Made by a program: the position numbers and the translations under genes
Shown: one piece after another, positions 1-9,600 of the stretch
Layout of the letters: each line of letters begins with the position of its first letter
How positions within the stretch are numbered: position 1 is the stretch's first letter
Assembly: GCA_014529385.2 (NCBI GenBank)
Contig: CM043971.1
Location: 25,954,769 to 26,018,768, forward strand
From: Adiantum capillus-veneris
Lineage: Eukaryota > Streptophyta > Polypodiopsida > Polypodiales > Pteridaceae
Direction of reading: 5' to 3'
DNA: 64,000 nt
Notes under the pieces: generated by a model
The model's input: only the letters and a program-made list of their open reading frames with translations
Told to the model about the DNA's origin: nothing
Database searches by the model: none

Positions 1-60
1 GTTAGCACTTTACGCTTCCTTGTGGTGCAATTTCTATCATAGGAAAGGCAGGGAAGGAGT

Positions 61-290
61 GTGTGGAGATTTCTGTTTTTTGCGTTTTCTGCATTTGCTG
101 TCAAGTTTCAATTTCTGCTATTGTCTGCGTTTTTTCAATTTCTGCAATGTTTGCATTTTCAAGTTCGGCGTTTTCAATTTCTGCAATTTTCTGCAATTTC
201 TGCATTTTTTCTGCAATTTCCTGCAATTTCTGAATTTCTGCGTTTTCTGCAATTTCTACATATCTGCGTTTTCAATTTCTGTATTTTTTG
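61..290. repeat. Imperfect TTTCTGCAATTTC-type tandem repeat
   Basis: The sequence is dominated by variants of TTTCTGCAATTTC and TTTCTGCGTTTTC at irregular short spacing. Apparent proteins from it are rich in Phe, Cys and Leu and are low-complexity translations. Confidence 0.7.
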
Positions 291-442
291 CACCAAAAAG
301 AAAAAGAAAAAAAAAATTTCAAAAAAAAAAAAATCGGAAATTAAAAACGCGAGCGAGCGGGCGGCGAAATTTTTCGAAAATAAAAAACGCGACTCTTAAA
401 ACGGACGGGTTGGTTTGTATAAAAGATAGATCGGGATCATTT

Positions 443-473
443 GCCCAAGCCCAAGCCCAAGCCCAAGCCCAGG
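443..473. repeat. Short GCCCAA hexamer array
   Basis: About five consecutive copies of GCCCAA/GCCCAG lie just downstream of the TATA-like motif, within the presumed LTR. Confidence 0.7.
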
Positions 474-858
474 CCTCAGTCCTCAATCTTATGATATATA
501 CTAGACTCACTCTTATATATATACCCTACTCCCTCAAGAGAGAATGAGAGCATGTGGGACAAGTCCTCCACTCTCCTCCTTTCTCTTCCCACTTGCACCC
601 TTAGACTTTCTAGTTTGGGCCTAGTTCCCTACTGGAAATTGACAGTTTTAGGGATTCCGAGGGCATAGAGTGACCAAACGGAGGGCTGTAAAGCACGGCA
701 CGACCCTCTGACCGATACGCTCGTTTCGAGCTATCACACGTCCCATTCCACGACACGCTCTAAAAAATCTAGCAAAAAAAACAAACAAAAAACACGCTAA
801 AAACTAGTCACAAGGCCTCCTAGAGCAGCTTTTTGACACCTTAGGGTATCAAAAGCAC

Positions 859-2961
859 ATGCACTTACGCTCTGGGCGGGTGCTAGAACACGAGCATATT
901 AAGGGTGCCTCTGTTCATACGGACACCCATTACCCATTCACGATAAGCTCTAGACCCTCAGCGGGGACACAAGGTAGCACCACCCAAGACCCTAAAATAG
1001 CCGCTAGTGATTCCTCCTCCGACTCAGAAATCATGGAAGCATACCCTACCCAAGACACTGAGAGAGAAGACCATGCACCTCCCGAAGCTCCACAGCCTAG
1101 TACTAGTATGTTTAGCCGTTTCATGGAAACATTAGGTAGAGCTACTCGCTCGGAACCTGATGCAAATGAAGCACACGAAGGGGGTGGGGAAGTGGACTCT
1201 CCTTTCACATCGCACGTGGACCCCACACCCCCAAAGAGTGTCCATGTGGATATCCTGCCAACTTCTTACCAAGAAGGCCCTGTTGAGCTGCCTCCTTCAG
1301 AAGTTCCCTCTAGAGTACCGTTGGTGACAAGTAAAACCACGGGGAGCAACATTGCCACTACCTCACAAGAAACCGTTAACACGTCGACTCTAGAAGGATT
1401 GTTCATTAATGATCATTGGACATACGACCTCTACACTGAGGTGTTGACGGATCTACACTCTGGCCACGCCTACCATGTAGGATGGATAGAGATTGTACAA
1501 TCCACCTCTAGTGCCACGAGCATCGAAGATCAACAGAAAATGATCTGTAATGTTATCCATGGCATTATTCAATCAGAAAGGCAAAACCGAGGGGTAAATA
1601 TACTCTCAACTGGCCCCATGAGATTTCTGGATATGAGCAAGGCTCAACAGCCTACTCTATCACAAATGGAGACTCCTCTAATGAGCCCCATGGACCCATC
1701 TTACGTCATTTCACCTGGGGTCTCTATGCAATCTGAGCCTCCGAGCGACAACTTTAGCTTCCCTAACTTGGCTCAACCCTCTATTAAGGAAAACACAGTG
1801 CTCACTCCAGGGATAAGCCTGACAGAGAATGTACCGATGACATCTACGGTTAGCGCAGTGCCACTACCTAGTGTCGTAGTACCTAATATGGGGCCTCGAC
1901 CATATGTGCCTCTAGCCCCTTATGCACACATGGCCCCCACACCTCCAATTGTACCACTTGCTTATGCTCCTCGAGTGCCGCTCCCTAGCCCTTATCCGAG
2001 TGGACCTATGCCCGGTTATGTTCCATATCCTGCATCATCCACACATATGCCAAGACCGGCACCCGTTCCTCTCCCACATATGATTCCAAGAGTACCTCCA
2101 CCGGCCCTGCCTCCTCACATAGGTGACTTGGCAGCGTTTGCTCAAACCATAGGTCGATCTATCGTGGAAAATATGCGTCACGCATCTGATAGAGAGCCTA
2201 GAAGTAAGGCAGTACAAATTGCCAAACTCACGCAAAAATTCAATGGGGACGAAGATGCTAGGAAACACATTGAAGTGTTTGAACAAGTATGTGATTCCTT
2301 AGGGGAACGCAACGAACTACATAAGTGCAATGCCTTAAGCTTGACATTAAGTGGGAAGGCTGGAGATTGGTATAGGACCCTAAGGGTGGACGAGAAAACA
2401 ATCTACCCTACCCTTCGAAGGTTGTTTCTTAAGGAGTACATACGAGAAGGTGTGCTTTGGGGTGTAGCATCTCAGCTACAGAAGGCCGAACGTAAGGAAG
2501 GAGAGTCAGTAAGGGACTTCATTAGTCGTCTAAAGCACTTAAACTCTCGTTGCCCTGTAAATGAGCGCTTCAACAATAACCAAATGCTTGATCGATTCAT
2601 TCGAGGGTTGAGGAATGAAGGAATCTATAATGGACTAGTGATTAGAGGTATCACAACCTGGGAAGATGTCACTGCCAATGCAATCCAATTAGAGGACAAC
2701 TTGATGATAGCAGGCATGAGGGTGTCTACTGACACGAGATCCACTAGCTCACAATCCATTGAGTATGAACCCATGACTGCAAAGCCCATTGCCAATGAGC
2801 CAAAGGTATTTGAGACATTCTTGACAGACCTCACCAAGGCAATCCAAGAGTCTCTTAAGGATAATCGACCCCCTCAAAATAGTCACATGTATCCAAGAAG
2901 GGAGCAACAATGGTGTTCCATTTGCTTAGGTCCACATAGCACTAGTGAGTGCCTAGAGTAA
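859..2961 (+). CDS. gag: Retrotransposon Gag polyprotein (capsid and nucleocapsid region)
   Basis: A 700-residue ORF starts at a true ATG and opens with MHLRSGR, a start style common in Ty3-type Gag proteins. Residues 1-440 are low-complexity, rich in Ser, Thr and Pro, with a Pro/Tyr-rich block at about 340-430. Residues about 450-625 match the plant retrotransposon Gag (capsid-like) domain in pattern: AKLTQKFNGDED, GKAGDWY, then a Leu/Arg-rich helical stretch with RDFISRLKHLN and LDRFIRGL. The C-terminus has a zinc-knuckle-like CSICLGPHSTSEC at residues 686-698 (CX2CX3HX4C). The protein would assemble particles and bind element RNA. It stops at 2959-2961, where the next ORF opens in the -1 frame. 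Known: Gag is the structural protein of LTR elements. Inferred: it is translated together with the next ORF. Confidence 0.85.
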   Translation: MHLRSGRVLEHEHIKGASVHTDTHYPFTISSRPSAGTQGSTTQDPKIAASDSSSDSEIMEAYPTQDTEREDHAPPEAPQPSTSMFSRFMETLGRATRSEPDANEAHEGGGEVDSPFTSHVDPTPPKSVHVDILPTSYQEGPVELPPSEVPSRVPLVTSKTTGSNIATTSQETVNTSTLEGLFINDHWTYDLYTEVLTDLHSGHAYHVGWIEIVQSTSSATSIEDQQKMICNVIHGIIQSERQNRGVNILSTGPMRFLDMSKAQQPTLSQMETPLMSPMDPSYVISPGVSMQSEPPSDNFSFPNLAQPSIKENTVLTPGISLTENVPMTSTVSAVPLPSVVVPNMGPRPYVPLAPYAHMAPTPPIVPLAYAPRVPLPSPYPSGPMPGYVPYPASSTHMPRPAPVPLPHMIPRVPPPALPPHIGDLAAFAQTIGRSIVENMRHASDREPRSKAVQIAKLTQKFNGDEDARKHIEVFEQVCDSLGERNELHKCNALSLTLSGKAGDWYRTLRVDEKTIYPTLRRLFLKEYIREGVLWGVASQLQKAERKEGESVRDFISRLKHLNSRCPVNERFNNNQMLDRFIRGLRNEGIYNGLVIRGITTWEDVTANAIQLEDNLMIAGMRVSTDTRSTSSQSIEYEPMTAKPIANEPKVFETFLTDLTKAIQESLKDNRPPQNSHMYPRREQQWCSICLGPHSTSECLE

Positions 2962-5900
2962 AATTTAATGGAACTTGCAACGCATGTGGTAGGTATGGTC
3001 ACCAAGCTAAGGATTGTTTAATGATCAAACGTATGATGGCAAATAGACCACCTGTAGTCTGGACGGATGCACCTCGAGCTCTTGTATTGATGCCTGCTCC
3101 ACCTGTTGAGCAACTACCGCAACACATGGTCCCTAGATCTCAAAATGTTGTACAAGCTACACCGCTACCACCTCCTGTGCTAGGACCGCAGCCCCCGCAT
3201 CCAAGAGTCGCCCCTATGAACCAAGTAGGTTGCGAGCCATCTAATGCTTATGCAGATGGCTGTGAGGAGGAAATAGACACTAGTATTGCCTACGGACTTG
3301 ATACATTGGAAGAGTGTCCTATATACTACATGGAAGATTGTTGGGGGCAAGTCAAGCCGGTTTATCAAGCTGCTGCTCTCTCATCGAGAGGTCAAAATAT
3401 CAACACCCAGGCTAGGAGGCCACCTCTTCACTGCTACGAGTGTGGTGGACCACATCGGGCAGCGGAGTGCCCTATTAGGCTGCAAAAGAATGTTGCACAG
3501 ATGCAAATGAATCAAGGGAGCACATCTGCAATGCCAATACTCACATGTAATCATTGTGGCATAGATCACTTGATTGCCCAATGCCCCTATAACCCAAATG
3601 CTCCTAAAATCACACCCCTAAATTTGGTTGAAATTGCTAGTGTGACATCGCCAATACCACCCGTCGCACCCGCTTATGTGATTACACAGTCCATGCTTCA
3701 AGGGCCAGGCCATATCCTCGAAGAGAGAGATACCGCGTCAGTTATCCAAGCAAAGAAAAAGAAGACACGAAGGAAGAGGTCGCAGAATACAGGAAATTCA
3801 AAGCTAAGTTCCAAAACAAACATAGGAACAGGAGATGACCCCGTGTATATGAATGACCTCGAGGATGATTCAGATTCAGTCGAGACAATGGAGACTAGAA
3901 CCAATACCACAAAGGGAAAGACCGACAAGGAAAACCGTAACATGGAACCAAATGAAAACCGAATAAGAGAAAACCATAAAGAGCCTCTGAAAACACCACA
4001 AGTGTTTCCAAATCCAATCCAAGACCCCCAAGATAAATCGCAGGGGCAAAAAGGGAAAAATCGTAAAAAGAAGATTGGGACGTACCCAAACCCAGTAGAC
4101 GAGATCGAGCAGGTGAAACATCTAAGAGGTTTAGTGGAGGAGACTCAAAGGAAACTAGAACCAGAACCCATGCAGGTCAAAATTCATGACATAGTGTTTC
4201 CCACACAAGTTCATCCACCCCACATGAACCATAGACCGTTATCCATATCTAGTATCATCCAAGAAGGGAGTGAGGACAGGACATCAGAAAGTGAGCATAC
4301 ACCCTTCTTGTTGGAAAGGATGTTTAACGAAGGAATACCTGATCCCATTGAGGAATATGAGATTCCATCCTCACCAGTTCCTAGTCAAGGACCTACACCC
4401 TACAAAACACCAATGAATGTTGCCAAACTAGTGGACTTCATGTCTTCTGAGGTCCGAACCACGATCATAGCAAAGCTGTATGGAGATCCTGAGTTATTCC
4501 TTGCACTTCGAGCATTCCTTAACGGAGAGCTACGAACGGGATTACCGCAGTTTGCGCAACCAAATAGGCCTGACTCGATTATGATTGATGAGGAAAATCA
4601 TGTGCAATCACTTGACTTAGATGGACACGAGTCTGTGATAGAGGTACCCATTAACGAATTAGGGCAATATTTTGAAGGCGACGAGTCTAATGCGACCCTA
4701 CCCATCACTACCAAGGGATTAACTATAAAGGGAATTCTTGATGGTGGTGCGGGAGTTAGCATCGTTACAAAAGATTGTTGGGAATTCATGGGAAAACCCT
4801 GCCTTAGTGTTACTAACATTGTGGTAAAGATGGCAAATGGTACCATAGCCAAACCTATGGGGATGCTCAAGGATCTTAAGATCAAAGTTCTAGGACACAA
4901 GTTACGACATACGTTCATTGTAATGGATTTCTCTAAACACCTTATGTCATATGAAATGATTTTAGGACGACCATTCATGAGGGAAGCACAAATGGTTCAC
5001 GATTGGTCTAAAAATCATGTCTATTTGCAATTCCAAGACTCTGTCCTTAGAGTGGATTTGGTGACTGGTAAGGTACACCCCTTAGGGAGTAAAACCATTA
5101 TTGATCATCGCTCTGACACCACAGTTCACTTGGCCCCACTACAATATTGTTACACTTGTAAGAAGGATACAGACATTGGCCAAGATTCTCCTTATATGGA
5201 TATCCTACCTGGGATGACTGAGTCGGACAATGTGGATTGGGTACACCTAGCTGCAACCATAGACACTTGGGGAAATAGGGGGACGACCTGGGTAACACCT
5301 GAGGGGGATGAAATGCCTATACCCTTAAATATGCTACAAGCAATGCATATCGCTTCCGACAAGACTCATCCTAATGTAACGAAGAAAACATACAAGTGGG
5401 TCCCTAAAGCTTCTTTAGTGACCATAGCTAGTGCTAAAAGACAGAAGCTTTGTAAGAAACGTACCACTCGCTCCAAGAAAAGTAAGAAAATGTTGCGATG
5501 GATCCCTAAACGACTATTGGAAGCCCAAGGCTACTATCAAGGAAATGATCAAATCTGGGTGCCAAAACGTAGATTGTGCTCTTACCTATCACCTGACCCA
5601 AGTGAGCCCAATCCCGTAGCTCCAAAACGAATCAATGATCGGGAAAAGAAAAAAATCACAGAATGCTACACACCTAGTCCAGAGCTAGTTTGGGTACCAA
5701 AGAAAGAACGATTTGTTCCACCTAGCTCAGGAAGGGGGGTGTCCCATGAAGATTCTAGCTCCTCATGTAATACATCCATAGAGGTAAAAGCTTCTACACC
5801 GCCTCCATCTATAGTAGTGGACCTCCATGAAGCTACCAAAGAATCCACACCTCCCAGTGTTCAAGAATCACCTGATGAACCAGTTCAAGTTCGATCCTGG

Positions 5901-6032
5901 GAGAGTACCTTACCACCCTTGCAACTTGACGAGGCACCTAGGGTAATAGAAAACTACTGGCAAAAATCCTCACCTATTACCAACTGGAACAATTGGTTTC
6001 AAAGGGTGGCAAGCTCATTTCAAACGGTATGA
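2949..6032 (+). CDS. pro: Nucleocapsid zinc knuckles plus retropepsin-like protease ORF, no RT
   Basis: The frame opens at 2949, directly after a TGA, with no ATG before its first zinc knuckle, so it is probably expressed as an extension of Gag. Zinc knuckles lie at about residues 10-23 (CNACGRYGHQAKDC), 162-174 (CYECGGPHRAAEC) and 200-212 (CNHCGIDHLIAQC). A basic, Lys-rich linker follows at about 265-285. A retropepsin-like domain runs from about 585 to 690, with the active-site strand ILDGGAG at 596-602 and the late conserved ILGRPF at 671. The catalytic D is followed by GGA rather than the usual SGA or TGA, which may weaken activity. Residues 815-920 carry four W-[VI]-P-K motifs in a basic region. 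The ORF ends with no RT, RNase H or integrase domain. The 1-nt frame change from Gag could be a mutation or a programmed event. Confidence 0.75.
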   Translation: MPRVKFNGTCNACGRYGHQAKDCLMIKRMMANRPPVVWTDAPRALVLMPAPPVEQLPQHMVPRSQNVVQATPLPPPVLGPQPPHPRVAPMNQVGCEPSNAYADGCEEEIDTSIAYGLDTLEECPIYYMEDCWGQVKPVYQAAALSSRGQNINTQARRPPLHCYECGGPHRAAECPIRLQKNVAQMQMNQGSTSAMPILTCNHCGIDHLIAQCPYNPNAPKITPLNLVEIASVTSPIPPVAPAYVITQSMLQGPGHILEERDTASVIQAKKKKTRRKRSQNTGNSKLSSKTNIGTGDDPVYMNDLEDDSDSVETMETRTNTTKGKTDKENRNMEPNENRIRENHKEPLKTPQVFPNPIQDPQDKSQGQKGKNRKKKIGTYPNPVDEIEQVKHLRGLVEETQRKLEPEPMQVKIHDIVFPTQVHPPHMNHRPLSISSIIQEGSEDRTSESEHTPFLLERMFNEGIPDPIEEYEIPSSPVPSQGPTPYKTPMNVAKLVDFMSSEVRTTIIAKLYGDPELFLALRAFLNGELRTGLPQFAQPNRPDSIMIDEENHVQSLDLDGHESVIEVPINELGQYFEGDESNATLPITTKGLTIKGILDGGAGVSIVTKDCWEFMGKPCLSVTNIVVKMANGTIAKPMGMLKDLKIKVLGHKLRHTFIVMDFSKHLMSYEMILGRPFMREAQMVHDWSKNHVYLQFQDSVLRVDLVTGKVHPLGSKTIIDHRSDTTVHLAPLQYCYTCKKDTDIGQDSPYMDILPGMTESDNVDWVHLAATIDTWGNRGTTWVTPEGDEMPIPLNMLQAMHIASDKTHPNVTKKTYKWVPKASLVTIASAKRQKLCKKRTTRSKKSKKMLRWIPKRLLEAQGYYQGNDQIWVPKRRLCSYLSPDPSEPNPVAPKRINDREKKKITECYTPSPELVWVPKKERFVPPSSGRGVSHEDSSSSCNTSIEVKASTPPPSIVVDLHEATKESTPPSVQESPDEPVQVRSWESTLPPLQLDEAPRVIENYWQKSSPITNWNNWFQRVASSFQTV

Positions 6033-6039
6033 TCTACCC

Positions 6040-6053
6040 AAGGAAGGGGGGAG
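6040..6053 (+). promoter_or_regulatory. Polypurine tract of the gag-protease element
   Basis: AAGGAAGGGGGGAG lies 8 bp after the stop of the protease ORF and is followed by TGTTTGC, a possible LTR start at 6054. This is the expected plus-strand primer site and marks the 3' end of the internal region. Confidence 0.7.
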
Positions 6054-7559
6054 TGTTTGCTGACAGTCATCATTCATTTGTTTCCCTCTCAACCTTTTTC
6101 CCTGGCCTCTCAATTCTAATCTTAGGGAATGTACATATAAAGCTTTATACTCACAAAAAAAATAAATAAATAAATAAAGAGCAAGAGCAATTAGCAAACG
6201 AGTATGCACATTAAAAGTCAAAACATTGACTCAGACCTACACATGTCACATTTGGTACAGTGAAACAGAAACCTATGCCATAAAACACCTTTGATCCTCA
6301 TCACTTGAGTGATGGAGGGTAGGTAAGATTAGTACGATAGGAGTGTTTCTGTTTTAGAGTTGAGAGATTAGCAAAGTTCTCTTTTCCCACTAATGTGCCT
6401 CCTGGAGGTATTCCTTTTGTTTCCTAAGTGTGTACAGGAGCGTGTTGCTATTGATAGGATTTGGACCTTCATGGAACCTTTCTCTCGTTCACACTTCAAA
6501 TCAAGCGCGACCATCAACACAAACAGGTGTTTCTTGTCCATTAGCATTGCCCTTATCTTTTTGCATCTATGATTGTCTGCTTTGATTGTGATTGGTAGCA
6601 TAATATTCAGTGCATTTGCTTGGTATCAAACATTTAATTCAATGTAATGTTTTGTCATAATCACTTGTCTAGGTTTAAAAATCAAGCAGTCCAACTAAGC
6701 TAGTTTGACCAAGCTAGGTATTAGAAATCTTCTCTTAATACCATGGGGAATGCCTTCCTAATAAACAATGGTTACTTAGGTTCTTAATCCGATTTAGGCA
6801 GCATTGTATGAAATGTACTAGGGCTTTCTAGTGGGCTTAACCCTATCGACCTTTAGCTTAAGTATTATAAAGGGAGTTTACTAATGTGATGAGCCTGGGG
6901 AATGTAACAGTGTTATATGACCCCCCAAAGTTACAAAATTTAAATGCTGAAAATGAACAACGAAAAAAATCAAAGTGCCACAATGTAAAATTTTAAGCTG
7001 GAAGAGAAATCTCAGCTTGATTTGGTACTTCACTCACATGTATCGCCTATGGTACTAGAGCCCTAGAGGTTCCCAGTGTGGGCGCTTTTCCTTGAAAAGC
7101 AAAAAACCCAAGGCATACAAAATAAGCGCACACATCATAATTGAATCAATGTGAAAAGACCTTGGGGGGTCAAAGAAAAATTAATCAGTCAGGCGATGAT
7201 TTCATGAGAAATTCCTTTTATGGTAGCTTAACTACAAGGTTTTCTAGATATAGCCTCTAGTCAGCCCTTGAACATGAATACTTGGCTCTCGCGATTAAAC
7301 AACTTAATTGACCACAGAAAATTAAGAAGCTTACCCATGGTATTAATATTCGATCTCTAGTGCTTTTCGACCGTCAAATTAGCGACCCCAGACTTGTTTA
7401 ATTTTCTACCTTTACATCTGTTTATGCATTTGACTACATTGCAATTTAATGTTCATTGCTGACAAATTGTTTGAAATTCTTTTTCCAATCAATGTGTCTA
7501 CCTAAAACTGCATATGCTTTTTATGAGAATGCAATTACTGTGCCAATGTTGTTTGATTT
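6054..7559. other. Noncoding stretch, possible 3' LTR then anonymous DNA
   Basis: If the PPT call is right, an LTR starts at 6054; its end is not visible. A short A-rich AAATAAATAAATA run lies near 6160-6178. GACCCCCCAAAG near 6920 and CTTGGGGGGTC near 7163 form an inverted pair of about 12 bp. I see no gene. Confidence 0.4.
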
Positions 7560-7671
7560 TGCAGTGACTGAAGAAGGCTAAGGACATTCATCTCAAATGC
7601 TCTTCCACCTCGACGAACCAGCTTCAACTCAATAGCTTCCGAGGACGGAATCTACATCAGGAAGGGGGGCA
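7560..7671 (+). mobile_element. 3' end of a Ty3/gypsy pol region with polypurine tract
   Basis: The sequence reads like the usual pol terminus of plant Ty3 elements: a short acidic tail, GAGGACGGAATCTACATC, then GGAAGGGGGGCA (7660-7671) directly before TGTTAACCC. The upstream pol is not recognisable, so this is a remnant. Confidence 0.5.
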
Positions 7672-7868
7672 TGTTAACCCTCACAGCTCACGGACACCCC
7701 ATCACCTACGACGGACGTGTATTATGTATTTGGTAGAGTCAGGTACCGGGCTTGTCGGTCCAATAGGGAAAGGTAGAGTGATCGTCGATGAGAGGCGCAC
7801 TCTAACACGGACATTCAATGGATTAGTTGGTTAAGCATGGGCGCCCAAGTGTGAATGGGGTGAGCTCC

Positions 7869-7876
7869 TATAAAAG
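7869..7876 (+). promoter_or_regulatory. TATA box in the probable LTR
   Basis: TATAAAAG sits about 200 bp into the presumed LTR and is followed by a pyrimidine-rich stretch, as expected for a U3/R promoter. Confidence 0.5.
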
Positions 7877-7965
7877 CCAACTAAACCTAATTTTTACTCA
7901 TTCTCTCATTTGTGCAATTGAAGAGTGCTCTTGCTCCATCTCCATCTTCTTCTTCTTCACCTCCT

Positions 7966-7998
<33 letters not shown>

Positions 7999-8011
7999 GA
8001 GAGTGTGTGTG
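7966..8011. repeat. Compound (GT)n(GA)n microsatellite
   Basis: A GT run, a GA run and a second GT run are visible directly. Confidence 0.9.
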
Positions 8012-8130
8012 CGATCGAGCATTATGAAGGCACGACGGTGGCGAAGCGGTTGAGCGCGGCACGACTGCAGCTTCTTCTTCATCGCGGCGAGGAATCCACC
8101 ATGAAGGCGAGCGTAGAGCGGTGAGTGACA

Positions 8131-9390
8131 CACCCTTTGTTTTCTTGAGCTTGCTAGTTTAGGCTTGTTGTGTGCTTGGAGCTGTTTGTGGCTCGCACAC
8201 GGTGTATTGGTAAGTCCCTTGCTTCGACAGTGCGGCAAGGAGCGCACAGTCCACCTCGAAGTCCATCCAATAGGAATTGGGTACACCTTGTGGACATCTG
8301 GGCTAGGGAGCTGACATGTGTCCCTCATTCCCTTTGTGTAAAGGGAGCTTGTGTGTGTGTGACTTTCTCTCTCATCCCCTACAAGAAAGGCTCGCCCCCT
8401 CCTATGTACGTAGGGATTTGTAAAGACTTTTGGGACACACACAAAGCATCCAATTCCCCCATGGTTGACCTTTGGACACAACCTTTGAATTTTGGAACCT
8501 TAGCATTTTGGAAGTCTTAATGGGTTGAACCTTAGGGTCTTTTTAGCCCATTGTTGCACATGGCTCTTTTGCAGATGGCCCCCCCTTTGGATCCCTATTT
8601 TCCCTCCTTTGGATCCCTACTGTGGCCGATCTGCTAGCTTAACCAATATTCTAGATTTTCCTCCCCTGGCACTTCCCCATATTAAATGATCAATTTAACA
8701 TGAGAAAATCATTTAGGAGAATTAGATATTGATTATTATGACAGTGCATGCTTGCTTGCAAGAGCTCAAGATCTATCATTCTCTCTCTTTACATGGGATC
8801 GAAGAATGGTTGTGTGGCTAAGGGTTATAAGCAGCAAGCAAAAGCGGTTAGATGTTAATTTCTTAAATGGAAAGATTTTAATATTAAGCAGGAACCACAA
8901 GGAATCCTACATATGAAAATAAAAAAAGGAAGCCTTTTGAAAATGCAAATAAACATTTTATATATCTCGCTCCTATGTATCCAATTTGACAACCCTATAA
9001 GGTATCCACCTTTGAGTCAATTTTGCAATGTCATACATTTTCAAGTCTTGTATAGTAGTCAACCAAAAGTTTTTGATCTTTTGATGGTACATTTATGGGT
9101 AATATAGGTAAGGTTGGCTATAGTTACACATGTTACTCAATATAGGTTCATGCTCCTAGTAGGGCTTTACAATCATCATTGTATGAATCCTTGTTTAGCA
9201 ATGCATTCCATATGTCTAATTAAGGGGATGGTGCATTCTACCATTAATTATGGCAAAGGAAAGGAGAATGGTTGTGATTACACGTGTGAACCAAAAAAAA
9301 AACTTTAACTGGAAGCACACTAGTGTCATTTGATTGTATGTTTTTGCACATTGTAGACAATTCATGTGCCATTATTTCATCTTTCTTTAG
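8131..9390. other. No recognisable feature
   Basis: I see no domain, RNA gene or repeat boundary here. Short ORFs exist, but none has a recognisable motif. Confidence 0.5.
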
Positions 9391-9600
9391 TGTCTACCGT
9401 GTGGTTCTGGCACACTATGTGGTTTTGAATGAAGAAGGGAAACCTTTAAACAAATGCAAAGGATACTCTAAAGGTGCTTTACATCCAGAGAAAATATTTG
9501 GGCTAAGCTCTCTAACAAGAACCTTGTTTCCAATTGAGAAAGCTTCCCACAATAACTCGCAACCGAACATCTTTGTTGAGCTCGATCATTTTACAGCTCG
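9391..9600 (+). CDS. Candidate orphan exon, unidentified protein
   Basis: A 210-bp open stretch is bounded by a pyrimidine-rich acceptor (TTTCTTTAG, ending 9390) and a donor GTAAGG at 9601. The peptide includes VVLAHYVVLNEEGKPL and IFVELDHFTAR and has ordinary soluble-protein composition. I do not recognise the family, and no partner exon was found nearby. It may be part of a host gene, a captured fragment or chance. Confidence 0.25.

Larger units (their letters stand above)
1..858. other. 5' noncoding flank of the gag-protease element, probable LTR and leader
   Basis: This stretch has no convincing gene. It holds T-rich imperfect repeats, a TATA-like TATAAAAG at 418-425, a hexamer repeat, and then a leader running to the gag ATG at 859. 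The layout suits a 5' LTR and leader, but I found no matching 3' LTR downstream in the window and no clear tRNA primer site, so the LTR call is an inference. The element may begin before base 1. Confidence 0.35.
859..6053 (+). mobile_element. RT-less Ty3/gypsy-type retroelement: gag and protease, then polypurine tract
   Basis: Two long ORFs cover the interval: a Gag ORF and an ORF with CCHC zinc knuckles and a retropepsin-like domain. The second ORF ends at 6032 and a polypurine tract follows 8 bp later. There is no room for reverse transcriptase, RNase H or integrase, so as it stands the unit is non-autonomous, like plant elements that keep only GAG or GAG-PR. Both ORFs are long and open (700 and about 1028 codons), unlike the other retroelements in the window, which suggests recent activity or selection. 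The 5' LTR and the TSD cannot be seen. Confidence 0.75.
7672..8130 (+). repeat. Probable LTR of a Ty3/gypsy element (end uncertain)
   Basis: It starts with TGTTAACCC right after a polypurine tract and contains a clear TATA box at 7869-7876. The right boundary is not defined; 8130 is a guess near the end of the GC-rich stretch. No second copy was found in the window. Confidence 0.45.

Noticed and set aside
2960-2966. AAAATTT as a slippery heptamer for gag-pro frameshifting
   Set aside because: It overlaps and follows the gag stop codon in the zero frame, so ribosomes would terminate before it.
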